Source: Collimonas rhizosphaerae
GTDB taxonomy: Bacteria; Pseudomonadota; Gammaproteobacteria; Burkholderiales; Burkholderiaceae_D
Assembly (NCBI RefSeq): GCF_038896935.1
Contig: NZ_JBANDC010000004.1
Span: 1-64,000 of the forward strand
Reading direction: 5' to 3'
Length of the DNA stretch: 64,000 nucleotides
Shown here: in pieces, positions 15,708-24,699 of the stretch
Layout of the letters: every line of letters starts with the position of its first letter
Position numbering within the stretch: position 1 is the first letter of the stretch
Notes under the pieces: model-generated
What the model was told of the DNA's origin: nothing
Database searches by the model: none
What the model saw: only the letters and a program-made list of their open reading frames with translations
Translations under genes and position numbers: made by a program

Positions 15708-18287
15708 ATGAACAAGCAATCATGCAGGAATCTTGCAATTGGCATGGCCGCCGCAATGCTGTTCGGCTGCAGCGACGGCTCAAGCGGCTTGCCGGGCAGC
15801 GGCGGCGCGGCAGGAACTGCCGGCGTGGCCGGCGCAACCGGTGCGGCAGGCGCTCCCGGCCAGCCCGGTGCAACAGGCGCGAGCGGCCTGGCCGGCCCGG
15901 CGGCAACCACGCCCGTAACGGTCGACGCCAACCAGATCAAGCCGCTGCCCGAGCTGGCGCTGACGCAATACGTCAAGCCTTTCCTAGGCACCCGGCAGCA
16001 GCCGGGCGGCACCCATCCCGGCAACACCAGTCCCGCGGCCACCCTGCCGTTCGGCATGGTGTCGTTCGGACCGGATACCGATATCGATCATCAATACTAT
16101 TCCAGCGGGTCGGGCTACAACTACGACAGCACGATGATCAATTATTTCAGCATGACGCGCATCAGCGGCCCCGGCTGCCGCAGCGGCGGCACCCTGCCGA
16201 TCATGCCGACCATGCTGACCACCCAGCTCACCAGCAACAGCAACCTGGTCATGCGCCAAAGCAGCAGCACTTTCGACCACAAGAACGAACAGGCCGTGCC
16301 CGGTTATTACAAAGTGCAGGCCGACGACGGCATCGTGACCGAGCTGACCGCCACTGCCCGCAGCGGCATGGCGCGCTTCACCTACCCCGACAAGAGCAAG
16401 GCGATCCTGGTGGTCGACGCCACCCAGACCAATTCCATGAGCGGCATCAACGCCCAGATCTGGCAAGACCCGGCCGACCCCAACGGCTTCTATGGCAAGA
16501 CCAGCAACAAGTTCAACTGCGGCGGCGGCTACGATGCCTATTTCTACCTGCAGGCCGGATCGGCTTACGCCCAGGCGCCGCGCTTCATCAACAACAACGG
16601 CACGCTGATCCTGAATTTCGACCTGTCGCAATCGGCCGCCAGCAGCGCCGTGGTCAAGATCGGACTGTCGTACGTCAGTCCGGCCAATGCGCGCCTCAAC
16701 CTGAAAAAGGAAAATCCCGGCTTTGATTTCGACGCCATTGCGAAAAAAGCCGGCGCCGAATGGAACACCCGGCTCAATACGATCCAGGTCGATGCCGCCG
16801 GCGCCAGCGCCGACGCCCTCCAGCAATTCTATACGGCGTTTTATCACGTCATGTCCGGTCCTACCCTGTTCAGCGATGTCGACGGCAGCTACATCGGCAT
16901 GGACAAGCAGCGCCACCAGACCGACACTTACAAGGACAAGGACGGCAAGCTGGTGCGCCGCAACCACTACACCACCTTCTCGATCTGGGACACCTACCGT
17001 TCGCTGGGTGCGATGCATGCCTGGCTGTTCCGCGATCAGGCTGCCGACATGGCGCAATCGCTGGTGAACGACGCGGCGCAATGCGGCGCGTTCCCGCACT
17101 GGGCCGACGCCAATGTCGACGATGTGCCGATGGAAGGCGACCATGCGCCGATGCTGCTGGCCAGCCTGCAGGCTTTCGGCGCAACCCGCTTCGACAGCGC
17201 CGCCGCCCTGGGCTACCTGAAACGCTCGGCCTTCGCCCCCACTGCCGACTCGCCGCAATGGCCGGCCTGCAACGGCAACCCTGCCTTCGGCCGGAACGTG
17301 GCTGGCAGCGCGCAAGGCAACATGCCGGATTACCTGAAACTCGGTTACGTCGCTGAAGGCAGCGACGCCAGCGGCATCCATACCGGCTCCATCACCATCG
17401 AAGGCGCCAGCCGCGATTTCGCCATCGGCCGCTTCATCAGCAACCTCGATCCGGCCACCGTCAGCGCCGACGACAAGAAGATCGCCGGCACGCTGCTGCT
17501 GCGCGGCGAGAACTGGAAAAACCTGTTCAAGCCGGATACCAAGGTGATGGCGGTCAAGGACCTTGCCGGCAACTGGGCTTCGCCTTCGCAGGATGACGGC
17601 TACCATGAGGGCACGGCGGCCCAATACCTGTGGGCCATCCCGCACGACCTGGGCAAGATCGTCGCCGCCTTGGGCGGCAACGCTGCTGCCGTGGCGCGGC
17701 TCGACACCCTGTTTTCCGTCAGCACCACATCAGCGGCGGCAAAAAAAACGCCGGCCGGGCTGGCGCTCGATCCAAGCCGGCTGAACGGCGGCGAAAACTC
17801 GAACGACTTCTACATGGGCAATGAACCCGGCTTCGCCGCGCCGTGGGCCTATAACTGGAGCGGCACGCCATCGCGCACGCAGTTCGTGCTGCCGCAGATC
17901 ATGGCCGCCACCTTCTCCAGCAAACCGCAAGGCTTGCCCGGCAACGACGATGTCGGTGCCACCTCGGGCTGGTATGTGTGGGCTTCGCTGGGGCTATATC
18001 CGATGATTCCCGGCGTACCCGGGCTGACCATGGCGACGCCGCAGTTCGGCAGCGTCACCATCCAGCTGGCCGACGGCAAACGGCTGCTCATCAAGCGCGA
18101 CAAGAATGCCGCTTTTGTCAAAAGCCTCAAGGTGAACGGCAAGGACTGGAACAGCACCTGGCTGCCACTGAACCAGGTGCAGTCCGGCGGCACGCTGGAT
18201 TTCAGCACCGCCGACACCCCCACCGCATGGGGCCAGGCCAGTACGCCGCCATCCGGCGCCGGCGGCAATTTCTCGCAGACTCCCTGA
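15708..18287 (+). CDS. GH92 alpha-mannosidase lipoprotein with collagen-like linker
   Basis: An 859-residue protein with lipobox LFGC at about 18-21. Residues 27-64 are a glycine-every-third-residue stretch (for example GATGAAGAPGQPGATGAS), a collagen-like spacer. The GH92 catalytic region follows (about 75-850): SFGPDTDID, the YHEGTAAQYLW region with the proposed acid Glu, GNEPGFAAPWAYNWSG and GNDDVGATSGWYVWASLGLYP. GH92 enzymes are calcium-dependent exo-alpha-mannosidases acting on N-glycan or mannan mannose. Probably anchored to the outer membrane on the flexible spacer. AAGGAGG precedes the start. Linkage preference cannot be read. Confidence 0.92.
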   Translation: MNKQSCRNLAIGMAAAMLFGCSDGSSGLPGSGGAAGTAGVAGATGAAGAPGQPGATGASGLAGPAATTPVTVDANQIKPLPELALTQYVKPFLGTRQQPGGTHPGNTSPAATLPFGMVSFGPDTDIDHQYYSSGSGYNYDSTMINYFSMTRISGPGCRSGGTLPIMPTMLTTQLTSNSNLVMRQSSSTFDHKNEQAVPGYYKVQADDGIVTELTATARSGMARFTYPDKSKAILVVDATQTNSMSGINAQIWQDPADPNGFYGKTSNKFNCGGGYDAYFYLQAGSAYAQAPRFINNNGTLILNFDLSQSAASSAVVKIGLSYVSPANARLNLKKENPGFDFDAIAKKAGAEWNTRLNTIQVDAAGASADALQQFYTAFYHVMSGPTLFSDVDGSYIGMDKQRHQTDTYKDKDGKLVRRNHYTTFSIWDTYRSLGAMHAWLFRDQAADMAQSLVNDAAQCGAFPHWADANVDDVPMEGDHAPMLLASLQAFGATRFDSAAALGYLKRSAFAPTADSPQWPACNGNPAFGRNVAGSAQGNMPDYLKLGYVAEGSDASGIHTGSITIEGASRDFAIGRFISNLDPATVSADDKKIAGTLLLRGENWKNLFKPDTKVMAVKDLAGNWASPSQDDGYHEGTAAQYLWAIPHDLGKIVAALGGNAAAVARLDTLFSVSTTSAAAKKTPAGLALDPSRLNGGENSNDFYMGNEPGFAAPWAYNWSGTPSRTQFVLPQIMAATFSSKPQGLPGNDDVGATSGWYVWASLGLYPMIPGVPGLTMATPQFGSVTIQLADGKRLLIKRDKNAAFVKSLKVNGKDWNSTWLPLNQVQSGGTLDFSTADTPTAWGQASTPPSGAGGNFSQTP

Positions 18288-18302
18288 TCCATATTGAACA
18301 GC

Positions 18303-18326
18303 GCGGACCGCTCCCAGGCGGTCCGC
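18303..18326 (+). repeat. G+C-rich hairpin between the two GH92 genes
   Basis: GCGGACCGC (18303-18311) pairs perfectly with GCGGTCCGC (18318-18326) around a six-base loop, 15 bases after the first GH92 stop. No T run follows, so read-through into the second gene is expected. Confidence 0.5.
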
Positions 18327-18425
18327 CGGCGTTCGCCCGCTGCTGGCGCGGGCGCCTGCGCCTTTGTTCAAACATGCCAGCACTATCCAGAAACTTGGAC
18401 TTTCAAAAAAACCATTGGAGGAACA

Positions 18426-21359
18426 ATGAATCTGCACTTGAAGAAAAACGTTACCATCGGTCTTGCCGCTGGCCTGCTGTTTGGCTGCGGCGGCGGCTCC
18501 GATTCATCGCCGGTAGACGCCAGCGGCAAGCAAGCAGCCGCTGCCCTTGCGGGAGCGCCGCAGCCAGGCAGCGACGCCGCCGGCAAAAAAAACCTGACCC
18601 GGTATGTGAATCCATTCGTCGGCACCGCCGATTCATCGAAACCAGCCACCGACCCGGTGCCGGCCGGCGCCCGAGGCGGCACCTTCCCCGGCGCCACGAC
18701 GCCGTTCGGCATGGTGCAATGGACGCCGATGACACCCAGCAACGGCGGCCAGAACCATCCGGTCGGCTACATCTACAAGGAAAAAACCATCACCGGCTTT
18801 CCGCTGACGCAAATGAGCGGCTCCGGCTGCGACGGCAATGAAGGCGAACTGCCGGTCATGCCGACCTTCGACACCAGCGCAGTCGGCGTCAACGCCAAGG
18901 AAAACTTCGATCACAAGAATGAAACGGCGCGTCCCGGCTATTACCAGGTGACCCTCAACGACGGCATCAACACTGAACTGACCGCTACTACCAGGACCGG
19001 TTTCGGCCGCTTTACCTTCCCGGCAAAATCGGCCATAGCCAGCGCCAACAAGACGCCTTACCTGGTGTTCGACGCCACCCGCACCAACACCATCGCCGCC
19101 ACCACCGGCGTGATCAAGACTGAAGGCAAGGACGCGCTGTCCGGCTCCACCGTCGGCGGCAAGTTTTGCGGCGCCCGCACTTACACGCTGTATTTCTACG
19201 CCAAGTTCGACCGCAACATCAGCGCCGCCATCAGCAACGGCAAGGCCAACGTCAGCTTCGACGCCAGCACCAGCCCGGCCGTGCTGATGAAGATCGGCCT
19301 GTCGTATGTCAGCAGCGACAATGCGCGCAAGAACCTGGAACAGGAAAACCCGAACTGGGATTTCAACGCCGTGCACGATGCCGCCGCCGACGCCTGGAAC
19401 ACCCGCCTCAATACGATCCAGGTGAGCGGCGGCAGCGATACCGAAAAGCGCAAGTTCTACACCGCGCTTTACCACTCGCTACTGTCGCCCAACACCAGCA
19501 ACGACGTCACCGGCGACTACATCGGCTTCGACCAGAAAATGCATCAGGTCGCGGCCGGCCGCACCCAGTACGTCAACTATTCCAACTGGGATGTGTACCG
19601 CAGCCTGATTCCCTTGACCAGCATGCTGTTTCCCAAGGAAACCAGCGACATGATGCAATCGCTGGTGAACGACGCCGACCAGTGCGGCGCCATCCCGCGC
19701 TGGGCGCCGATCAATGTCGACGCCGGCATCATGCCGGGCGATTCGGGGGTGCCGACCATCATGGGCGGTTATGCCTTCGGCGCCACCAGCTTCGACGCCA
19801 GGAAAGCGCTGGACTACATGACCCTGGTCGGCAACAAGGCCGACGTGCAATGTACCGGCGACCATGTCAGGGACAGCACCGACAGGATGAACGACTACCT
19901 GGTGCACGGTTACGCCGGCATGGACAACGGCTGGTGGGCCGGCTCGCTGACGTTCGAATTCGGCACCGCCGACTTCGCTACTTCGCAGCTGGCCAAGGCC
20001 CTCGGCGACAACATGAATTACCAACTGTTCCTGAGCCGCTCCGCCAACTGGAAGAACCAGTTCAACCCGGCCCAGAAGCAATTGCTGCCGCGTTACCGCA
20101 ATGGTTCCTGGATGCTCAATCCGCAGCCCAATGCCGACATGGTGGAAGGCAACGCCGAGCAATACACCTGGATGTCAGCCTACGATGCGCGCGGACTGTT
20201 CGGCCTGGTCGGCGGCAACGACGCCGCCATCAAGCGGCTGGACGCCTTCTTCCAGGATCTCAACGCCGGCATGAACAAACCCAATTTCTACATGGGCAAT
20301 GAGCCGAGCTTCGCCACGCCGTGGCTGTACAACTGGACCGGCGCCCCATGGCGCACCCAGAAAGTGGTGCGCGATGTCGCCAACACCGTGTTCTCCGACG
20401 ATCCGGGCGGCTTGCCCGGCAACGACGACCTGGGCGCGGTCTCGTCCTGGTATGTGTGGGCGGCGCTCGGCCTGTATCCGGAAATCCAGGCGGTAAGCGG
20501 CCTGACCATCGGCAGCCCGATGTTCGACAAGGTGGTGATCCGCTGGGCCGACGGCGCCAAGAAGCTGGTGATCAACGCCAGCGGCGCCGCCGCCAACTCG
20601 CCGTACATCCAGAGCCTGGCGCTGAACGGCCAGGCGCTCGACATGCCGTGGCTGTGGCTGAAAGACCTGAAGGACAGCGCAACGCTGGACTTCTCTCTGG
20701 CAGCGAGCCAGTCGCAATGGGGCAAGGATTCGTCGGCCAAGATGCCATCGTTCGGGCTCGACGGCTTCAGCACCCTGGCCGATGCGTTGAACAACCGCGG
20801 CATAGGCAGCGACGGCCAGCAGACGGTGCGCGGCCTGGAGGGTTATACCTACGACATGGGAGGCTGGAGCTATTCCTCGCAAGCGCTGGCGACGGCAGGC
20901 GCAACGCCTGGCGCCAGCTTCAGTTTCAACGGCGTCACGTTCACCTGGCCGGAGGGCAAGTCGGGCTTGGATAACATGGTCACCCAGGGCCAGGTGATCA
21001 CGTTCGCCAAACCGCAGGCGGCAGATACGCTGGCCCTGCTCGGCAGTGCGACCAATGCCTCGGCCGCGCCTGCCGGCAAGCTGGTCGTTACCTATACCGA
21101 CAACACCCAGGCCAGCTTCGATTTGCGTTTTGACGACTGGACCCTGGGCGGAGGCTCCGGCAAGGTCGGCAGCTACAACAAGATCGCCCTGACCAGCGCC
21201 CACCGGATCGACCAGAACGGCAATGCCGACACCACCAAAGCCTATGTCTTCTACTGGGATGCGCAGCTCGACAAGAAGCGCGCGGTCAAGAGCATCACCT
21301 TGCCGTACCAGACCGACAACGGCGCCTTGATGCATGTGTTCGCCATGACCTTGAAATAA
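18426..21359 (+). CDS. GH92 alpha-mannosidase lipoprotein with C-terminal beta-sandwich module
   Basis: A 977-residue paralogue of the preceding gene. Lipobox LFGC is at about 18-21, followed by a GGGS-type spacer. The GH92 domain spans about 55-770 and includes GATTPFGMVQWTPMT, VEGNAEQYTWMSAYD, GNEPSFATPWLYNWTG and GNDDLGAVSSWYVWAALGLYP. The last 200 residues (from about LDGFSTLADALNNRGIG) form an extra module with GGWSYSSQAL, VTFTWPEG and DWTLGGGSG, of a type I associate with GH92 proteins of Actinobacteria, probably carbohydrate-binding. The ATG at 18426 has GGAGG; the upstream extension to 18294 lacks a signal peptide at its N-terminus. Two diverged copies suggest complementary specificities. 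Confidence 0.92.
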   Translation: MNLHLKKNVTIGLAAGLLFGCGGGSDSSPVDASGKQAAAALAGAPQPGSDAAGKKNLTRYVNPFVGTADSSKPATDPVPAGARGGTFPGATTPFGMVQWTPMTPSNGGQNHPVGYIYKEKTITGFPLTQMSGSGCDGNEGELPVMPTFDTSAVGVNAKENFDHKNETARPGYYQVTLNDGINTELTATTRTGFGRFTFPAKSAIASANKTPYLVFDATRTNTIAATTGVIKTEGKDALSGSTVGGKFCGARTYTLYFYAKFDRNISAAISNGKANVSFDASTSPAVLMKIGLSYVSSDNARKNLEQENPNWDFNAVHDAAADAWNTRLNTIQVSGGSDTEKRKFYTALYHSLLSPNTSNDVTGDYIGFDQKMHQVAAGRTQYVNYSNWDVYRSLIPLTSMLFPKETSDMMQSLVNDADQCGAIPRWAPINVDAGIMPGDSGVPTIMGGYAFGATSFDARKALDYMTLVGNKADVQCTGDHVRDSTDRMNDYLVHGYAGMDNGWWAGSLTFEFGTADFATSQLAKALGDNMNYQLFLSRSANWKNQFNPAQKQLLPRYRNGSWMLNPQPNADMVEGNAEQYTWMSAYDARGLFGLVGGNDAAIKRLDAFFQDLNAGMNKPNFYMGNEPSFATPWLYNWTGAPWRTQKVVRDVANTVFSDDPGGLPGNDDLGAVSSWYVWAALGLYPEIQAVSGLTIGSPMFDKVVIRWADGAKKLVINASGAAANSPYIQSLALNGQALDMPWLWLKDLKDSATLDFSLAASQSQWGKDSSAKMPSFGLDGFSTLADALNNRGIGSDGQQTVRGLEGYTYDMGGWSYSSQALATAGATPGASFSFNGVTFTWPEGKSGLDNMVTQGQVITFAKPQAADTLALLGSATNASAAPAGKLVVTYTDNTQASFDLRFDDWTLGGGSGKVGSYNKIALTSAHRIDQNGNADTTKAYVFYWDAQLDKKRAVKSITLPYQTDNGALMHVFAMTLK

Positions 21360-21368
21360 ACCAAGGAC

Positions 21369-21397
21369 GCTGCGGCCGGCTGAACGCAGGCCGCAGC
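21369..21397. terminator. hairpin between convergent GH92 and porin genes
   Basis: GCTGCGGCC (21369-21377) pairs with GGCCGCAGC (21389-21397). It begins 10 bases after the GH92 stop and lies before the end of the convergent porin gene. There is no T run on either side, so terminator strength is doubtful. Confidence 0.45.
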
Positions 21398-21425
21398 GCG
21401 CGATCCAGTCACGCCGGCGAGACAG

Positions 21426-22820
21426 TCAGAATTCCGCGTGCAACCGCAGCGATCCCACTGTCACCGGCCCACGGTCGGCGTTATAGGCAGGGTTCCAGAA
21501 ATGCTGCAGGTCGGCCGTCAACGAAATCGCCTTGGACAAGCCGAAGCTGTAATACGCTTCCAGAATGCGCTCCGGCCTGTAGTTCAGGCGGCCGTCGCCG
21601 ATGAATACCCCGAGGCCGCCGGCAGCCAGGTAATCCTGGTGCGCCTTGCTCAATCCGTTTTGTATCAGGGCCAGGCCGACCGTATCGTTATCGCGATGCC
21701 AGCCGCGCCCCTTGAGCGCCAGGCCCGCGCTCACGGAACGCTCGATTTCAGAAAACGAATAGGTTTCCGTCTTGCCGTCGTTACGGCTGGCGCGGGCAAA
21801 AACGCCGAGATCGTCGCTCAGATTTTGCTCCAGGTTGACTCCATAGCCATACTTGGCCTGCCCTTTGCGCACCTGCGCCACGTCCGGCGTGCCGCCGTTG
21901 AGCGCAGCGTAAGCCAGCGCATCGGAAAAACTTCCCATGACTTCCTTGTTGCGGAACAACAGCAAGCGTGCTTTCCCCGGCTGCGTACCGATCACGTGGC
22001 CATGTTCCAGCTCGACCTGGTCGCTATGGTATTTGGTGAGGCGCGTATCGAGGCGCTGGCCGTTGGATTCCAGCGGCACCATGAACCTGCCCGCGCGCAG
22101 CACCCAGTCGTCGCCATAATATTCGGCGGCGGCGCCCCAGCTGTATCCGCGCGTGTCGCCGGCATAGTCGTAGGCGCCGTAGGTTGACAAAGCCCAGTTC
22201 AGGAACTGGGTGCGGCCATCGTGGGCATAGGCATTGCTGTCGAAGATATCGATGATGCTGAGGTTGCCCACCGTGAGCACCAGACGCCGCTTGTCCACCA
22301 TCCCGGCCAGCTGGTTAGGCGCGGATTCCAGCGGCTGCCGCTCGCCGCCAAAACCCCAGGTCTGGCGCAGGAACAGCCTGGCGCGATAAAAGGTGGGATT
22401 CGGACTGCTGCCCTTTTGCTGCTCCGAATCCATCATCCCGCCCAGTCCGGTCAGGCCGGACATGGGCACTGCTTGTACCACTTCCGGATCGAAATACAGT
22501 TCGCCGCCGCGCCAAGGCCGCATGCCGAAGAACAGCGTGCCAGAAAAGGAATACCCCTTTTCTGGCTGCGTGCCCAAGCTGTTGGCGCCTGAATAGGCGG
22601 CGTCGAAAGATGGTTTTTTCTGCCAGATATAAGTAGCCTGGCCTTTGATGCCCCAGGATTCTTCCTCAACATCGTCGGCATGCGCGGCCATCGGTACGAC
22701 TGCTGCAGCCAACAGCATCCAGCCAAACCACAACCTCGCCAACGCTTTGCTTCGCCCGGGCCGGGGATCAGCGCGCAATTTTTCCCGCCTCGACCAGTAC
22801 CGCCATCGCCCGCGATTCAT
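21426..22820 (-). CDS. OprB-type carbohydrate-selective porin
   Basis: An outer-membrane beta-barrel of about 464 residues. A signal peptide (hydrophobic FGWMLLAAAVVPMAAHA) precedes EESWGIKGQATYIWQKKPSF, and FFGMRPWRGGELYFDPEV, LSIIDIFDSNAYAHD and a barrel end with C-terminal Phe (RLHAEF) are typical of OprB. Such porins admit mono- and oligosaccharides. The start is uncertain: 22820 has AGGG upstream but gives a long basic N-region, while 22835 and a TTG at 22922 are alternatives. Convergent with the GH92 operon, it probably brings mannose sugars into the periplasm. Confidence 0.87.
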   Translation of the reverse strand: MNRGRWRYWSRREKLRADPRPGRSKALARLWFGWMLLAAAVVPMAAHADDVEEESWGIKGQATYIWQKKPSFDAAYSGANSLGTQPEKGYSFSGTLFFGMRPWRGGELYFDPEVVQAVPMSGLTGLGGMMDSEQQKGSSPNPTFYRARLFLRQTWGFGGERQPLESAPNQLAGMVDKRRLVLTVGNLSIIDIFDSNAYAHDGRTQFLNWALSTYGAYDYAGDTRGYSWGAAAEYYGDDWVLRAGRFMVPLESNGQRLDTRLTKYHSDQVELEHGHVIGTQPGKARLLLFRNKEVMGSFSDALAYAALNGGTPDVAQVRKGQAKYGYGVNLEQNLSDDLGVFARASRNDGKTETYSFSEIERSVSAGLALKGRGWHRDNDTVGLALIQNGLSKAHQDYLAAGGLGVFIGDGRLNYRPERILEAYYSFGLSKAISLTADLQHFWNPAYNADRGPVTVGSLRLHAEF

Positions 22821-22955
22821 CGCTGCCCTGCGCATGCAGGCCGTCGATGCAAGAGCGCGATACGCGGTTCGTCGAATTGCTTGGGGATATACATGATGTG
22901 CCGGGATGAAGTGATCAATCAACAGCCGCTAAATTAGCATATTCCAGAATGAAAG

Positions 22956-22976
22956 ACAGCGCCTCGCGGGCGCTGT
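22956..22976 (-). terminator. hairpin after the dicarboxylate symporter gene
   Basis: ACAGCGCC (22956-22963) and GGCGCTGT (22969-22976) form an eight-pair stem with a five-base loop between the symporter stop and the porin start. Read on the minus strand it is followed by CTTTCATTCT, a weak T tract. Confidence 0.55.
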
Positions 22977-23007
22977 GTCTCAAATCCTACGTTTCACATC
23001 TTGGCGG

Positions 23008-24276
23008 TCAGGCCCTGCTATTTTCCAGGGCGCGGCGGCCGGCGTCTTCGTCCAGCTCACCTTCCCACTTCGCAATGACCGAGGTGGCAATGCCGTTGCC
23101 GACCACGTTGGTGGCGGTGCGGCCCATGTCGAGGAACTGGTCGATGCCGATGATCAGCAGGATGCCGGCTTCCGGCAGGTGGAACATCGGCAGGATGGCG
23201 GCCACCACCACCAGTGAACCGCGCGGCACGCCGGCCATGCCCTTGCTGCTCACCATCAGCACCAGCAGCATGGTCAGCTGCTGGGCGAACGACATTTCAA
23301 TGTTGTAAGCCTGCGCCACGAACAGGGCGGCGAACGCCTGGTACATCATCGAGCCGTCAAGGTTGAAGGAGTAACCAAGCGGCAGCACGAAACCGGTGAT
23401 CTTGTTGTTCACGCCGAAATTTTCCAGCTGCTCCATGGTCTTCGGATAAGCCGCCTCGCTGCTGGCAGTGGAAAACGCCAGCATGATCGGCTCTTTCAGC
23501 AAACGCAGCAAAGTGAAGATCGAACCGCGCAGGAAGATGTAGCCGATCGCGATCAGCAATGCCCACAAGGTCGCCAGCCCGGCATAGAAACCGCCGAGGA
23601 ACTTGGCGTAGGTTGTCAGCACGCCGAAACCCTGCACCGTGATGACGGCGGCGATGGCGGCGAACACGCCGAGCGGCGCAAAGCGCATCACGTAATCGGT
23701 CACTTTCAGCATGACGTGCACCAGCCCGTCGACGGCGTTGGTCACGGCCTTGCCGGCCTCGCCCTTGACCGAAGCCAGGCCAAACCCGAAAAACAGCGAG
23801 AACACCAGGATCTGCAGGATTTCATTCTTCGCCATGGCGTCGACGAAGCTGCTCGGGAACACGTGCGAAACAAAATCTTTCAGGTTGAAGCCGCTGGTAT
23901 TGAGCTTGGTGTCGGCTCCTACCGCAGGCAGCGGCAGGTTGAGCGCATGGCCGACCTGCAGCACGTTGACAAACAGCATGCCCAGCGCCAGCGACAGCAA
24001 GGAGGCGATCACGAACCAGCCCAAGGCGCGCACGCCGATGCGGCCCACCGAGCTGCTGTCCTTCATGCCGGCAATGCCCGACACCAAAGTGCCGAACACC
24101 AGCGGCGCGATGATCATCTTGATCAGGCGCAGGAATACATCGGTGATGATGGAAAAGTAGCCGGCGATTTCCTTTGCCGCCGCTTCGTCCGGCGCCAGGT
24201 TGTGGCAAATATAGCCGACCACGATCCCGAGGACCATGCCGACCATGATCCAAGTCGTTGCTTTAATTTTTTTCAT
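23008..24276 (-). CDS. DctA/GltP-type dicarboxylate or amino-acid symporter (DAACS family)
   Basis: A 422-residue cation-coupled symporter of the inner membrane, with the DAACS fold of eight transmembrane helices and two re-entrant hairpins. Diagnostic segments are LIKMIIAPLVFGTLVSGI, the hairpin-1 AFSTASSEAAYPKTMEQLE, PLGYSFNLDGSMMYQ, SSKGMAGVPRGSLVV and the substrate-site DQFLDMGRTATNVVGN. Substrates in the family are C4-dicarboxylates, glutamate or aspartate; close DctA likeness favours dicarboxylates. A structured RNA with an intrinsic terminator lies upstream on the same strand and may control it. Confidence 0.92.
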   Translation of the reverse strand: MKKIKATTWIMVGMVLGIVVGYICHNLAPDEAAAKEIAGYFSIITDVFLRLIKMIIAPLVFGTLVSGIAGMKDSSSVGRIGVRALGWFVIASLLSLALGMLFVNVLQVGHALNLPLPAVGADTKLNTSGFNLKDFVSHVFPSSFVDAMAKNEILQILVFSLFFGFGLASVKGEAGKAVTNAVDGLVHVMLKVTDYVMRFAPLGVFAAIAAVITVQGFGVLTTYAKFLGGFYAGLATLWALLIAIGYIFLRGSIFTLLRLLKEPIMLAFSTASSEAAYPKTMEQLENFGVNNKITGFVLPLGYSFNLDGSMMYQAFAALFVAQAYNIEMSFAQQLTMLLVLMVSSKGMAGVPRGSLVVVAAILPMFHLPEAGILLIIGIDQFLDMGRTATNVVGNGIATSVIAKWEGELDEDAGRRALENSRA

Positions 24277-24699
24277 TTACGTATCCGGCCGTTAGACATA
24301 CAAAAATACAAAAAATACAAAAACTGTCGACCCGCACTGGCGTCGCGGAGAGAGATCGGCATTAACGCAATGAACAGATTTTGCGAAAATATCAACGTTC
24401 TGCTGGAAAAATAAAAAAGCCCTCATTGCTGAAGGCTTTAGAAAACCTGGTGCCGGCGGCAGGGCCTCGCCCCTGATGGCAAGCTTGCGCCAAAGCGCAA
24501 ACGGACCAGCATGGTACATGAGAAAACGGCCTCTGATCAACAAAAAGAGACCTGGCGCCAATGCCGGCGCGGCAGCGGCCGGTACTCGAGAGCCGCCCTG
24601 CATTTATTGACATATCGCATCTAGAGTGATGGAGTGCGGCCTGGCGCCTGCATGTGCGCGGGTGACTATCAACGGTTTTATCTCAACGGAGCGCTTCAC
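24277..24699 (-). ncRNA. structured leader or small RNA candidate upstream of the symporter
   Basis: On the minus strand, three short stems and a terminator follow one another: ACCA/TGGT (24515-24505), TTGCGC/GCGCAA (24500-24485), CAGGG/CCCTG (24475-24460), then AAGCCTTCA paired with TGAGGGCTT (one mismatch, 24438-24417) and a six-U run (24418-24413). No protein gene on this strand accounts for the terminator. It lies about 135 bases before the symporter start, so either a free small RNA of roughly 100 nt or an attenuated leader is possible. The rest of the gap shows three short A-rich TACAAAAA repeats near 24298 and nothing else. Confidence 0.4.

Noticed and set aside
15984..17645. 553-codon open frame antisense to the first GH92 gene
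   Set aside because: A shadow of strong third-position G+C bias; no start context or domain.
24449..24480. Sequence resembling a tRNA 3' end (TGGTGCCGGCGGCAGG) next to a terminator
   Set aside because: The presumed T-loop lacks TTC, and no anticodon or D-arm can be drawn further on. It is better explained as part of the structured RNA.
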